Of a stretch of 52,737 nt of DNA, positions 19,833 to 28,774 are shown one piece after another (positions within the stretch are counted from its first letter, which is position 1; each line of letters starts with the position of its first letter). The notes beneath the pieces were generated by a model that was not told the origin of the DNA, did not search any database, and worked only from the letters and a program-made list of their open reading frames with translations. The translations under genes and the position numbers were made by a program. Source of the DNA: Bacilli bacterium. Its GTDB lineage: Bacteria > Bacillota_I > Bacilli_A > ML615J-28 > CAG-698. Location of the stretch: contig JAFSVH010000038.1 of the NCBI GenBank assembly GCA_017450215.1, positions 1-52,737 on the forward strand, read 5' to 3'.

Positions 19833-21116
19833 AAATTCCATAGAAAGAATTAATAATGTTATTGTAATTGTTGGTATTGATATAATAAACCCATATTTTA
19901 CAAAATCAACAAAACTATATTTTACTTTATATTTAGCTAGTAGATTTGTAAACATAATTCCAGCTAATGCACCAATTGGAGTTAGGAACGCACCAATGTT
20001 TGAACCGATTATACTAGCAAATACATCACCTTGAGTTAGATTAGGAATATTAGCATATAATACACTCATTGGAATGTTATTAATTAAGTCACATAGAAGG
20101 AATGAAGAATATCCATATTTGAAGATACCAAAATTTTCACCTAGAGTGTTATATATCATAGTTGTAAATCCAGTTACATTCAGCCCTTCAACAATAACAA
20201 ACATGGAAAGTACAAACACAATTAATTCATAAGGTAATCTTTTAATAGAATTAAAAAGATTTTGTGGTTTTTCTCTATTAAAAATAGAAGCAATTAAATT
20301 AACCAATATTAATGATATAGCACATATCAATGATATTAAATAAATTTCTATATTAATATAAGAAGATATGATTAAAAAGATTAGGCAAATTGTAAGATGT
20401 GTTAGACCAACAATCAAATTGAATTTAGATTCGATTTTGTAATCTTCTTTTGTTACATTAATCGATTTTTTTAATGAACGTCTAAATATTAATATAATTA
20501 TAGCAAGTTCAGTTAAACCACCAACTAAAGTTGGCAAGAACATTATATTTAAATACTTTAAAAAATCGATATGGTAACTTGTTGCAAGATAAATGTTAGT
20601 TGGATTACCAATTATTAACATCATACTCCAAGTATTTGCACCAACGAAAGAACCAACTAAATAAGGTATAGGGTTAATGTTAGCATTCTTGCAGAAATAG
20701 CAAATAAATGGAATGAAAGTCAATATAACGATATCGTTTGATGTAAATATTGTTAGAATTGATGCAAAAGAATATATAAGTATAAATAAAACAAATTGAC
20801 TATGTTTAGCTAGTCCAACTGATTTATATGCTATATATTTAAAGAATCCTACTTCATCAAGATATATTGATATTATTGTCATTGAGAAGAATAATACCAA
20901 TATCTTAATTGGATTAACGCTACTACCTGTGAATAGCTTATCCTTTAAATCATTTAAAGGAATTAAGGTAAAGGCAAGCATTAATATTGCTCCAATTAAG
21001 CTAACAATGATATACGTACTAATTTCAAAATTTTTAATTTTTATTTTTGGAAAGAATAAAATGGATAATATTAATATTAAACATGTTATTCCTGCTATTA
21101 TTATTGATTGTATCAT
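19830..21116 (-). CDS. ArsB/NhaD/SLC13-type anion permease
   Basis: The 428-residue protein has about eleven hydrophobic helices and the signature of the ion transporter superfamily: FTSNDIVILTFIPFI in the first half and GANTWSMMLIIGNPTNIYLA in the discontinuous-helix region. The second half repeats this with LLCDLINNIPMSVL and IGSNIGAFLTPIGALAG. Substrates in this group include arsenite, dicarboxylates, sulfate and sodium/proton, and the sequence alone does not decide among them. No ars regulator or arsenate reductase is beside it. Confidence 0.85.
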   Translation of the reverse strand: MIQSIIIAGITCLILILSILFFPKIKIKNFEISTYIIVSLIGAILMLAFTLIPLNDLKDKLFTGSSVNPIKILVLFFSMTIISIYLDEVGFFKYIAYKSVGLAKHSQFVLFILIYSFASILTIFTSNDIVILTFIPFICYFCKNANINPIPYLVGSFVGANTWSMMLIIGNPTNIYLATSYHIDFLKYLNIMFLPTLVGGLTELAIIILIFRRSLKKSINVTKEDYKIESKFNLIVGLTHLTICLIFLIISSYINIEIYLISLICAISLILVNLIASIFNREKPQNLFNSIKRLPYELIVFVLSMFVIVEGLNVTGFTTMIYNTLGENFGIFKYGYSSFLLCDLINNIPMSVLYANIPNLTQGDVFASIIGSNIGAFLTPIGALAGIMFTNLLAKYKVKYSFVDFVKYGFIISIPTITITLLILSMEF

Positions 21117-21327
21117 AATTTTTTACCCTAAAATATATTACTCTTATTTCTGATAATGTTAATATATTGTTTGATGAAAATGTTTTATTCGTATAAATAT
21201 TGATAGAGCAAAGATGTTTAAATAGTTCATAAAGCAAAAAAATATAATTCTTAAAATAAAATATGTTATAATAAATATGTAATAAAAAAAGTTATATTAA
21301 AAATTGAAAAGGAATGGAAGAAAGAAT

Positions 21328-22362
21328 ATGATTAATTTTAATAAAGATTTATTTTTAAGAATTGCAAAAGCTGTATTCAATTGTGATTCACCAACTGGAT
21401 TTACTAAGAATGCTAGTGGGATTGTTGAAGGATTTTTGGATGAATTTGGTTACGATTATAAAGAATTAAACAATGGTGCTGTTGAAGTGTTTGTTAAAGG
21501 TAGAGACAATTCTAAATTAGTTGCAACTAGTGCGCATCTTGATACTTTAGGATTAATGGTTAGATCAATTAAAAATAATGGTGCATTAGCACTTACAATG
21601 CTAGGAAGTCCAGTTACTGCATCTTTAGATGGTGAATATTGTAATATTTATACAAGAGATGGAAAAGTATATCGTGGTACTATTCAATCAACTTCACCAG
21701 CTATTCATGTTTATGAAGATGCAAAGACTAAACTTAGAAGTATTGAAAATTTAGAAGTAAGAATTGATGAAAAAGTAAAAAATAAAGAAGATGTGGAAAA
21801 GCTTGGAATTCAAAATGGTGATATTGTATGCTATGATCCTAAATTTGAAGTAACTGAATCAGGATTTTTAAAGACAAGATTCATTGATGATAAAGCAAGT
21901 GTTGTAATATTATTAATGTTGCTGAAATATTTAAAAGATAATAATGAAACATTTAAATATGATACAAAGATATATTTTGTTGTTTATGAAGAAGTAGGTC
22001 ATGGTGCTGCAATGGTTGATAAAAACATTAGTGAATTTGTAACACTTGATATGGGTTGTGTTGGTTTAGACTTAGCAGGAAGTGAATATGCTGTATCTAT
22101 TTGTGCAAAAGATTCAACTGGTCCATATGATTACGATGTAACAACAAGATTAATTAACCTTGCAAAGGAAAATGGGCTAAATTATACTGTCGATATCTTC
22201 CCTAATTATGCATCTGATATCGGAGTAGCTAGAAAAGCAGGTGTTGATTTCAAAGGGGGTTTATTTGGAACCGGAGTTTCTGCTTCACATGGAATGGAAA
22301 GAACACATTTAGAAGGTATTATTAATACACTTAAATTAACTTATTTATATTTTGTAAAATAG
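21328..22362 (+). CDS. M42-family metallo-aminopeptidase
   Basis: Members are cytoplasmic, dodecameric zinc or cobalt aminopeptidases (glutamyl aminopeptidase/TET type). The 344-residue protein has metal ligands His70 and Asp72 (SAHLDT), Asp187 (FIDDKAS), the catalytic pair Glu221-Glu222 (YEEVGHG), Asp241 (LDMG) and His321 (SHGMERTH). I chose ATG 21328, since an upstream in-frame TTG at 21304 lies before the SD GGAATGGAAG. A small Cys-rich gene follows 8 bp later. Confidence 0.93.
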   Translation: MINFNKDLFLRIAKAVFNCDSPTGFTKNASGIVEGFLDEFGYDYKELNNGAVEVFVKGRDNSKLVATSAHLDTLGLMVRSIKNNGALALTMLGSPVTASLDGEYCNIYTRDGKVYRGTIQSTSPAIHVYEDAKTKLRSIENLEVRIDEKVKNKEDVEKLGIQNGDIVCYDPKFEVTESGFLKTRFIDDKASVVILLMLLKYLKDNNETFKYDTKIYFVVYEEVGHGAAMVDKNISEFVTLDMGCVGLDLAGSEYAVSICAKDSTGPYDYDVTTRLINLAKENGLNYTVDIFPNYASDIGVARKAGVDFKGGLFGTGVSASHGMERTHLEGIINTLKLTYLYFVK

Positions 22363-22370
22363 GAGGAAAT

Positions 22371-22568
22371 ATGAAGGTAGAATTCAATAAAGATGAGGAA
22401 ATAGTAAAACTAATAAAGGAAGGTCTTGAAAGGAATGATGGCTTTTGTCCCTGTAAAAGACTAAAGGTTCCTGAGAATAAATGCATGTGTAAAGAATTTA
22501 GAGAACAAATTAAAGATCCTAATTATGAAGGATATTGTCATTGCATGCTTTATTATAAATATAAATAG
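22371..22568 (+). CDS. Ferredoxin-thioredoxin reductase catalytic subunit-like protein
   Basis: The 65-residue protein carries CPC (26-28), CMC (38-40) and CHC (56-58), the exact pattern of the catalytic subunit of ferredoxin:thioredoxin reductase: four Cys for a 4Fe-4S cluster and two forming the redox disulfide. The C-terminal GYCHCMLYYK is also typical. It is shorter than the plant or cyanobacterial subunit (about 115) and no variable subunit is encoded nearby, as in the stand-alone forms of anaerobes. The SD is AGGAGG, and it sits right behind the M42 peptidase. Confidence 0.85.
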   Translation: MKVEFNKDEEIVKLIKEGLERNDGFCPCKRLKVPENKCMCKEFREQIKDPNYEGYCHCMLYYKYK

Positions 22569-22581
22569 AATGTGGGTTGAA

Positions 22582-24513
22582 ATGGAAAACAAAAAAACAA
22601 ATGAAATTTCAATGAAGAATCAGTTTTCTTTCTTATTAATATATGCACGTTTTTTATTAATTTGTTTTGCTTTGTTATTCTTAGTTTCATGTAGCAATAA
22701 TAATGATATAGATATCAAAAAAATAAAAGAGCAAATAAAAATAGATGATGTGCTTGTTGATGATGTAGAACTGGTTAAACAAGTAGAAGTTGGAAATAGC
22801 AATTATAATATTTATTATAACTTTGATGATGATGCAATTAATCAAGATGGTGAAATATTCCCGTTTGCTAATGAAGATAGAATAGTTAATGTTAATGCTA
22901 GAATTGAAGTGAATGGTTTAACTGAAACAATTGATTTAGGAAGTGTTACTGTTAAATCAATGGAATATATTTGTAGTGAAGTAGAAAAAGAAATTAATGT
23001 TCCAAATGAAATATCAGGTGATATAGATTTACCTTCACAAGTTGGTAAAGTTAGACTTAGATGGAATTCATCTAATACAGCAATTTTATCTAAAGAAGGA
23101 AAATGTATATGTGTAGATAATGATACAAATTTAAAATTGAGTTGTATCTATTCAATGAAAACTGTAGATGATTCATATCAAATTGAAAAAGAATATGATA
23201 TCGTAGTTAAACCTTGGGACTTTGATGTTAGGGTCACAAAAGTAATGGATTATATTAGAATACCAGATGAAACATTTTATGATGTTGATTTACCTGTAAA
23301 TTTAGATTATGGTATTAAATGTAGATGGACATCAAGTAATCAAAATATAATTAGTAATGATGGAGTAGTTAATAGGAGTGATGATGATACAAAAGTAACA
23401 TTGTCATTAGAATTATATAGTAATAACACTGATAAAACAAAAAAGATTAGTTATGAAGTAATGGTCTTAAGTAAATTAAAAGCAGGAGAAGAAATGAATT
23501 TTTATAAACATATATTAGTTAATAGAGCTAATGAATTAGATTTATCAAAAGCAAGTGGATTGAAATTAGATAATGATGGAAGATACATCGTTTTAAAAGA
23601 TGATAAATTAGAAGGTGTATATGAATCACCTATTTTTAATACTTATGATTTTTATAGAATTGTAGGTAATACATCTTGCATTACTGGTCCTAATTTTACA
23701 TGTGAACTAGAATATAGTGTTAAAGTAAATGGTAATTGGAGTAAGTATTTTAGTTATGGTAGATTTGGTTTAGGTAAATTAAATGTTTATTATGACCAAT
23801 ATGATACAGATGCTGTGATGGATACTGATATGATTGAACCAAGAGGTGATAATGTTGGTAATGCAGTTAAGTATAGAGTAACATTGAGACGTGATAAATT
23901 ATCTGATTCTTCACCTAAATTATCTTTAGTTGCTACAACTGTATTTATGAGAGATTATAAATATGTAGTTGATACTTCTAATTTACCTGATAAGGTTGAT
24001 TGGGATGTTCCTAAATTATATCAACATGATGTTCCTGTTATAGGTAATCAGATTTGTAGTGCAACAACTACAACAATGCTGCTTAAATTTGCTGGCTATG
24101 ATTTTGGTGATAAGGGTTATAAATATGAACATGAATATATGTCAAATATGGTAGCTGATACTGGGCATAATAATCCTACATATGGAAATTGGAGTTACAA
24201 TATGATGGCAGCTTCAGCATTTGGAATTGATGCATATGTTGGTAAGTATTATTCATGGGATGAAATTAAATATCATTTAGCTAATTATGGACCAATTGGA
24301 ATTAGTATTGCTGGTAGATTTGGTATCTATTCAACAAACGGTCATTTACTTGTATTAAGAGGGTATCGTGATGAAGGTGGTAAGACTACAGTGATTTGTA
24401 ATGATCCTAATGTAAAGGGGACATATTATGAAGTAACACTTGAAACCCTACTTGAATGTATGGGTAGTGTTGTATATATTATGGAATTTAATGGAGTTAA
24501 AATAATTAAATAA
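22582..24513 (+). CDS. Lipoprotein with two atrophied Ig-like domains and a C39-like cysteine peptidase domain
   Basis: This is a secreted, membrane-anchored protein of about 643 residues. A hydrophobic signal ends in LFLVSC (lipid Cys37). Two aBig_2-type Ig-like domains follow, each with a RWxSSN core (RWNSSNTAIL and RWTSSNQNII). The C-terminal peptidase_C39_2-like domain shows Cys492 in GNQICSATTT, His588 in NGHLLVLRG and Asp608 in ICNDPN, a full catalytic triad. Without an ABC transporter partner it is more likely a surface protease than a bacteriocin processor. The start is uncertain: 22570, 22582 and 22612 are all possible. Confidence 0.8.
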   Translation: MENKKTNEISMKNQFSFLLIYARFLLICFALLFLVSCSNNNDIDIKKIKEQIKIDDVLVDDVELVKQVEVGNSNYNIYYNFDDDAINQDGEIFPFANEDRIVNVNARIEVNGLTETIDLGSVTVKSMEYICSEVEKEINVPNEISGDIDLPSQVGKVRLRWNSSNTAILSKEGKCICVDNDTNLKLSCIYSMKTVDDSYQIEKEYDIVVKPWDFDVRVTKVMDYIRIPDETFYDVDLPVNLDYGIKCRWTSSNQNIISNDGVVNRSDDDTKVTLSLELYSNNTDKTKKISYEVMVLSKLKAGEEMNFYKHILVNRANELDLSKASGLKLDNDGRYIVLKDDKLEGVYESPIFNTYDFYRIVGNTSCITGPNFTCELEYSVKVNGNWSKYFSYGRFGLGKLNVYYDQYDTDAVMDTDMIEPRGDNVGNAVKYRVTLRRDKLSDSSPKLSLVATTVFMRDYKYVVDTSNLPDKVDWDVPKLYQHDVPVIGNQICSATTTTMLLKFAGYDFGDKGYKYEHEYMSNMVADTGHNNPTYGNWSYNMMAASAFGIDAYVGKYYSWDEIKYHLANYGPIGISIAGRFGIYSTNGHLLVLRGYRDEGGKTTVICNDPNVKGTYYEVTLETLLECMGSVVYIMEFNGVKIIK

Positions 24514-24566
24514 AAAAAACGAAAAAGAGATAACAAAATATAATACTTTGTTATTTCTTTTTCTTA
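24514..24566 (+). terminator. Terminator of the C39 lipoprotein gene
   Basis: A long near-perfect hairpin (AAAAAGAGATAACAAA against TTTGTTATTTCTTTTT) closes the gene. Its A/T arms make it effective in both directions. Confidence 0.7.
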
Positions 24567-24600
24567 TTAATAATATACATAATAATATCTTAAAATAATC

Positions 24601-24629
24601 TTGTTTTATAAAAAAAGAAAGAGTATAAT
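24601..24629 (+). promoter_or_regulatory. tRNA-Asn promoter
   Basis: TTGTTT (24601-24606), 17 bp and TATAAT (24624-24629). The start would be about 8 bp before the mature tRNA. Confidence 0.7.
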
Positions 24630-24643
24630 CTTATTGTGGTTTT

Positions 24644-24720
24644 GCCTCAGTAGCTCAGTTGGTTAGAGCACCTGACTGTTAATCAGGGGGTCCTAGGTTC
24701 AAGTCCTAGTTGAGGCGCCA
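24644..24720 (+). tRNA. tRNA-Asn (anticodon GTT)
   Basis: The 77-nt cloverleaf has the acceptor GCCTCAG pairing with TTGAGGC (one G-U), a D-arm GCTCAGTTGGTTAGAGC, an anticodon stem CCTGA/TCAGG around CTGTTAA, and a T-arm with GGTTCAAGTCC. CCA is encoded. The anticodon GTT is at 24678-24680. It is a single tRNA gene with its own promoter and a terminator after it. Confidence 0.97.
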
Positions 24721-24723
24721 TTT

Positions 24724-24750
24724 TGGTCGGTCTATTTAAGACCATTTTTT
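24724..24750 (+). terminator. tRNA-Asn terminator
   Basis: GGTCT-ATTTA-AGACC followed by T6. The kinase gene downstream may be partly read through. Confidence 0.6.
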
Positions 24751-24775
24751 ATTATAATATGGAGAAAATAAAAAA

Positions 24776-25672
24776 ATGAAAAGAATAGCAATCATTGGAA
24801 TGAGCGGTAATTCATTGTTTTATGAAAAACAAAATAATATATTTATAAATGTTCATAAAGAAGTTGGAGGAAAAGGATATAACCAAGCAATTGCATGTAT
24901 TAGAAATGGGATAAAGGTAAGTTATCTTAGTGCAGTTGGTAATGATAAAACGGGAATCGAACTTGAAGACTTTATGAAGAAAGAAGGAATTGATACTTTC
25001 TTTAAGATAAAAGATAATCCTACACTTGAAGCAAAAATCTATGTAGATGAAGATGGAAGTAATGTTGTAACATATAATAATGAAATATCTGCAACACTTT
25101 CTAGACTCGATGTAATTAGCTTTGAAGAAGAAATCAAAAGAAGTGATGCTATATTGCTTCAATATGAATATCCAAAAGAAGTAATTAAAGAAGCAATAAA
25201 ACTTGCAAAGAAGCATAAAAAAATAATAATGATTAATCCAGCACCAATGATTTATAATGATTTTGATTTAATAAAAGATGCAAATATTATTACACCAAAT
25301 GAAGAAGAAGCATATAAATTATTTTTAAATGGTAGTGGAGATTTTAATTTACTCTTAGAAAAAGAAAAAGCATCTGGAATCAAATGTATTATCAACACCC
25401 TTGGAGCAAAAGGAATATGCGCTTTAAAAGATGGAAATGTAAAATATTATGAACCTATAGAAGTTAGTGCAATTGATACAACAGGTGCAGGAGATACCTT
25501 TAATGGAGTGTTCATTGCAAATATCTTAAAAGGATTAAGTTTTGATGAAGCAATAGAAAGAGGCATAGTTGGAAGTGGATTATCCGTTACTAAAAAATAT
25601 GTAATGGATGCTATTGTAAGGGATGCAGAAATTGAAGACTATATTAATAAGAAAAGAACACATATCATGTAA
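24776..25672 (+). CDS. PfkB/ribokinase-family sugar kinase
   Basis: The 298-residue protein has the PfkB signatures: GGKGYNQAIA near the N-terminus (signature 1, substrate side) and DTTGAGDTFNGVF near the C-terminus (signature 2 with the catalytic Asp and anion hole). INPAPMIYNDFDLIKDANIITPNEEEA lies between them in outline. It is most like ribokinase, but the substrate cannot be fixed, since no rbs transport or deoxyribose genes are adjacent. It follows tRNA-Asn, with SD TGGAG about 10 bp before the ATG. Confidence 0.88.
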   Translation: MKRIAIIGMSGNSLFYEKQNNIFINVHKEVGGKGYNQAIACIRNGIKVSYLSAVGNDKTGIELEDFMKKEGIDTFFKIKDNPTLEAKIYVDEDGSNVVTYNNEISATLSRLDVISFEEEIKRSDAILLQYEYPKEVIKEAIKLAKKHKKIIMINPAPMIYNDFDLIKDANIITPNEEEAYKLFLNGSGDFNLLLEKEKASGIKCIINTLGAKGICALKDGNVKYYEPIEVSAIDTTGAGDTFNGVFIANILKGLSFDEAIERGIVGSGLSVTKKYVMDAIVRDAEIEDYINKKRTHIM

Positions 25673-25686
25673 GAATACGTTTTTTT

Positions 25687-25715
25687 TTGAATATCGACTC
25701 TTCTTATGTTATAAT
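25687..25715 (+). promoter_or_regulatory. Promoter of the 5'-nucleotidase lipoprotein gene
   Basis: TTGAAT (25687-25692), 17 bp and TATAAT (25710-25715), about 30 bp before the ATG. Confidence 0.6.
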
Positions 25716-25746
25716 GAATAAGGAATATTAAGCGAGGTATACTCAC

Positions 25747-27792
25747 ATGATTAAAAAAATATCAATAAATTGTTTCTTATTAATAATATTATTATCTTTG
25801 GTTTTGTTTATATCTTCTTGTGTTGAAGAAGATACTGAATATCTATATAATTTCACTTATGAGACTATTGGTAATGGTAGAATAATTTGTGAAAGAGAAA
25901 GTGGAGAAAAATATCATAAAGGATATTTTTATATTAGTGCTACTCCTTTAGAAGGTGAAGAATTCATTGGATGGACTATTAATGGGGAAGCAGTAAATTC
26001 AAATGCAGGTTTAGTTGTTTATCTTGATAAAGATACAAATGTAATAGCTACTTTCACAACTAATTATACACATACTGAAGTAACTTATGATATGAATCAT
26101 ATCTATGCTAATTTACCAGAAAATTTAGAAGATGTGAAAATGGAGATATATCATCTTAATAGTAAAAAAACAATGACTTTTGATATGGTTAAAGAAGATG
26201 GTTATTGGTCTTGCTCTTTAGTTGATAATAAAATATCAAAGACAGCAATAAGAGATATAACTTTTAAAACAGGTAAATATAGTACTCAAACATATGAATA
26301 TGATTCTGATTATAATTTCTTTAATTATACAGGTATAGATTACGATGGTAATATTTGTGGTGGCTTTACTAATACAAAATGTGAAATGGTTAAAATTAGT
26401 GTTTTAGAATTTAATGATTTACATGGGTATATTAATCAATCTTCTGAGGGTAGAGGTGGACTCAGTAATGCTAGTTATTTAATTAACAAGATTAGAAGAG
26501 AAGATGATGAAGATAATGTAGTTTTTGTTGCCAATGGTGATATGTTCCAAGGTACTGCGATATCAAATATTAATAAAGGACTTACTGTTGTTGAATGCAT
26601 GAATCAAATGGAATTTGATTTCATGGGAATTGGTAATCATGAATTTGATTGGAATATTAATTATATACTTAATTATTTTGATGGTGATGAAAGTAATGGT
26701 GAAGCTAATTTCCCACTTATTAATTCTAATATTGTTGTAAAGGAAACTAATAAATTATTAGCTTGTGATAATGTGTTAGAATCAACTATTATTGAAAAGA
26801 ATGGAATTAAGATTGGTGTTCTTAGTTTGATTGGTGATCTTTCAAATTCAATAAATTATATTATGGTAAAAGATTATGATTTTGTTGGAACTACATTAGT
26901 AAGAAACCAAGCAATTAAATTAAAAGAAGCAGGTGCTGATTTGATTATTGCTAATATTCATGGTGGTGATGCTGATGATATTTGTAATTATGATTTCAAT
27001 AAAACTTTAGCTGGATTAAGCTATGAAGGAGATTGGCTGATTGATTGTATAATTAATGGTCATACTCATACAGAGCAATCAGGCTACATTAAAAGAGCTG
27101 GACAAAACTTACCAATTATTCAAGCAGGTAGCTATTGTTATTACTTAGGTCAAATTGATTTATATGTTAATAAAAATACTAAAGATGTAACAACATCAAG
27201 AATTATTAATAATGATGTATATTTGATTGGTGAAAATTATGATGCAAATGTTCAAAAGATAATAGATGATAATTATAAAGACGTAAAGGATTTAATGGAA
27301 GAAGTATATTGTGAGAGTATAGTTGATGTAAATAGTAGATCTAAATTATATAACTGGGTTGGAAATGTAATGATTTCATCAACAGGCTGTGATGTTTCAG
27401 TTTGTAATACTGGTGGTATTAGATCAACTGGTAATATAAAGGAAGGTACAAAGATTGGAATTGAAGAAGTATATATGATTAATCCATTTGACAATTATAT
27501 TGTAATTACAGAAATCAAAGGTAGTGATATATATAACTTTTTAAATAGCAATAATTCTATCTTTTATAGTTTAAAAAGTGGTTTATCTTTGTCATCATTA
27601 AGAAACGATAACAAAACATATAAATTAGCTGTAATTGATTATGTATATTATAAAGATTATTTTCCAGATGTTATAAATTATGCAATTACTGATTTAATTT
27701 TAAGAGATGTTTTAATTGATGATTTAAGATTAAGAAATACATTTGATCCAATTAATGATAGTAAAGCCTATGTTGGATTAATGGTAAAATAA
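25747..27792 (+). CDS. 5'-nucleotidase/UshA-type metallophosphatase lipoprotein
   Basis: The 681-residue surface protein is anchored by a lipid at Cys25 (LFISSC). Residues about 30-105 look like a bacterial repeat domain (FIGWTINGEA, then NVIATF). The calcineurin-like phosphoesterase domain shows Asp224/His226 in FNDLHG, NGD (263-265), GNHEFD (296-301), IHGGDADD and NGHTHTEQ, a complete two-metal site. The 5'-nucleotidase C-terminal domain follows with VCNTGGIRSTG. It would free nucleosides from extracellular nucleotides. The lactonase gene starts 18 bp later. Confidence 0.9.
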   Translation: MIKKISINCFLLIILLSLVLFISSCVEEDTEYLYNFTYETIGNGRIICERESGEKYHKGYFYISATPLEGEEFIGWTINGEAVNSNAGLVVYLDKDTNVIATFTTNYTHTEVTYDMNHIYANLPENLEDVKMEIYHLNSKKTMTFDMVKEDGYWSCSLVDNKISKTAIRDITFKTGKYSTQTYEYDSDYNFFNYTGIDYDGNICGGFTNTKCEMVKISVLEFNDLHGYINQSSEGRGGLSNASYLINKIRREDDEDNVVFVANGDMFQGTAISNINKGLTVVECMNQMEFDFMGIGNHEFDWNINYILNYFDGDESNGEANFPLINSNIVVKETNKLLACDNVLESTIIEKNGIKIGVLSLIGDLSNSINYIMVKDYDFVGTTLVRNQAIKLKEAGADLIIANIHGGDADDICNYDFNKTLAGLSYEGDWLIDCIINGHTHTEQSGYIKRAGQNLPIIQAGSYCYYLGQIDLYVNKNTKDVTTSRIINNDVYLIGENYDANVQKIIDDNYKDVKDLMEEVYCESIVDVNSRSKLYNWVGNVMISSTGCDVSVCNTGGIRSTGNIKEGTKIGIEEVYMINPFDNYIVITEIKGSDIYNFLNSNNSIFYSLKSGLSLSSLRNDNKTYKLAVIDYVYYKDYFPDVINYAITDLILRDVLIDDLRLRNTFDPINDSKAYVGLMVK

Positions 27793-27810
27793 GATAACAA
27801 GGAGGTAAGC

Positions 27811-28761
27811 ATGAAATTTAAGTTTGCGATATCAGGATATAATGAAAATATTAATGCGCTAAAGTTGTTAGAATATTCAGAAAAAGGAATTAGACAATTA
27901 GATTATTTAAAATTAAATGATCCATCTTTTATAACAAGTTATGGAGATATTATTTTTACTTATACTAAGAATCCACTTAAAATGTTAGCTATTTGTACAA
28001 AGGGTGAATATACTGATAAATTAAATATTATTGCTGAATACCCATTAGAATTAAAGTCTATGACACATCTAACATTTTCTAAGAAAAATAATTGCTTATA
28101 TGGTGCTAGTTACATGGATGGTGCAATTATAAAATTAGATTATAAAGATAATATTTTTTCTAATTTAAAACTAATTAGTCATAAAGATTTATATGGTGTA
28201 TACAGTAAATGTCATGCTATCATCACAAACGAAGATGAGACAAAGGTATGCTGTGTTAATATTGGAACTGATACTTTATATTTTTATGATAAAGATTTAA
28301 ATTGTGTTAAATCAATAAAATTAAAAAATGGATGCGGTCCAAGACATGCTATCTGGGTTGGTAATTTAATTTATTGCGTTACTGAATATTCAAATGAAGT
28401 TGTTGTTGTCGATTATGATAAAGGTGCTATTCAATACCTTTCTACATTAAAGCAAGAAACAATTGAAAGCAAGCAAGAAAGTTATGGTGCTACATTATTT
28501 AAAAGAGGTAGCAAGATTTATGTTAGCAATAGAGGAGAAGATACTATTGCGGTGTTTAGAATTGGAAAAGAAGGAATTCTAGCTTACCTTGAGTCTTTCA
28601 GTGTTTGGGGTAAACACTCAAGGCATATGATTGAATATAAAGATGTTATTATTACTTGTAATAAGAATTCTCATAGCATTAGTTTTATTAATATAAAGAC
28701 TCATGAATTAATTCGTAATATTGGGATTCCTAACCCATCAGGAGTGTGTATTGTAAAATAG
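27811..28761 (+). CDS. Lactonase-family beta-propeller (6-phosphogluconolactonase-like)
   Basis: The 316-residue protein is a seven-bladed propeller of the YbhE/Pgl lactonase family: HLTFSKKNNCLYGASY, CGPRHAIW, KIYVSNRGEDTIAVFRI and the closing GKHSRHM and NPSGVCIV. The family hydrolyses 6-phosphogluconolactone or related lactones, but many members have no proven substrate. There is no signal peptide. The SD is AAGGAGG. It lies between the 5'-nucleotidase gene and the ABC exporter with short gaps, so it may be in one transcript with them. Confidence 0.82.
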   Translation: MKFKFAISGYNENINALKLLEYSEKGIRQLDYLKLNDPSFITSYGDIIFTYTKNPLKMLAICTKGEYTDKLNIIAEYPLELKSMTHLTFSKKNNCLYGASYMDGAIIKLDYKDNIFSNLKLISHKDLYGVYSKCHAIITNEDETKVCCVNIGTDTLYFYDKDLNCVKSIKLKNGCGPRHAIWVGNLIYCVTEYSNEVVVVDYDKGAIQYLSTLKQETIESKQESYGATLFKRGSKIYVSNRGEDTIAVFRIGKEGILAYLESFSVWGKHSRHMIEYKDVIITCNKNSHSISFINIKTHELIRNIGIPNPSGVCIVK

Positions 28762-28774
28762 GAGAAAAGAATAA

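Noticed and set aside
24812..25216. Minus-strand frame of 134 codons opposite the PfkB kinase
   Set aside because: It is antisense to a well-supported gene, is rich in Phe, Ile, Tyr and Cys as expected from reversed AT-rich codons, and lacks a start signal.
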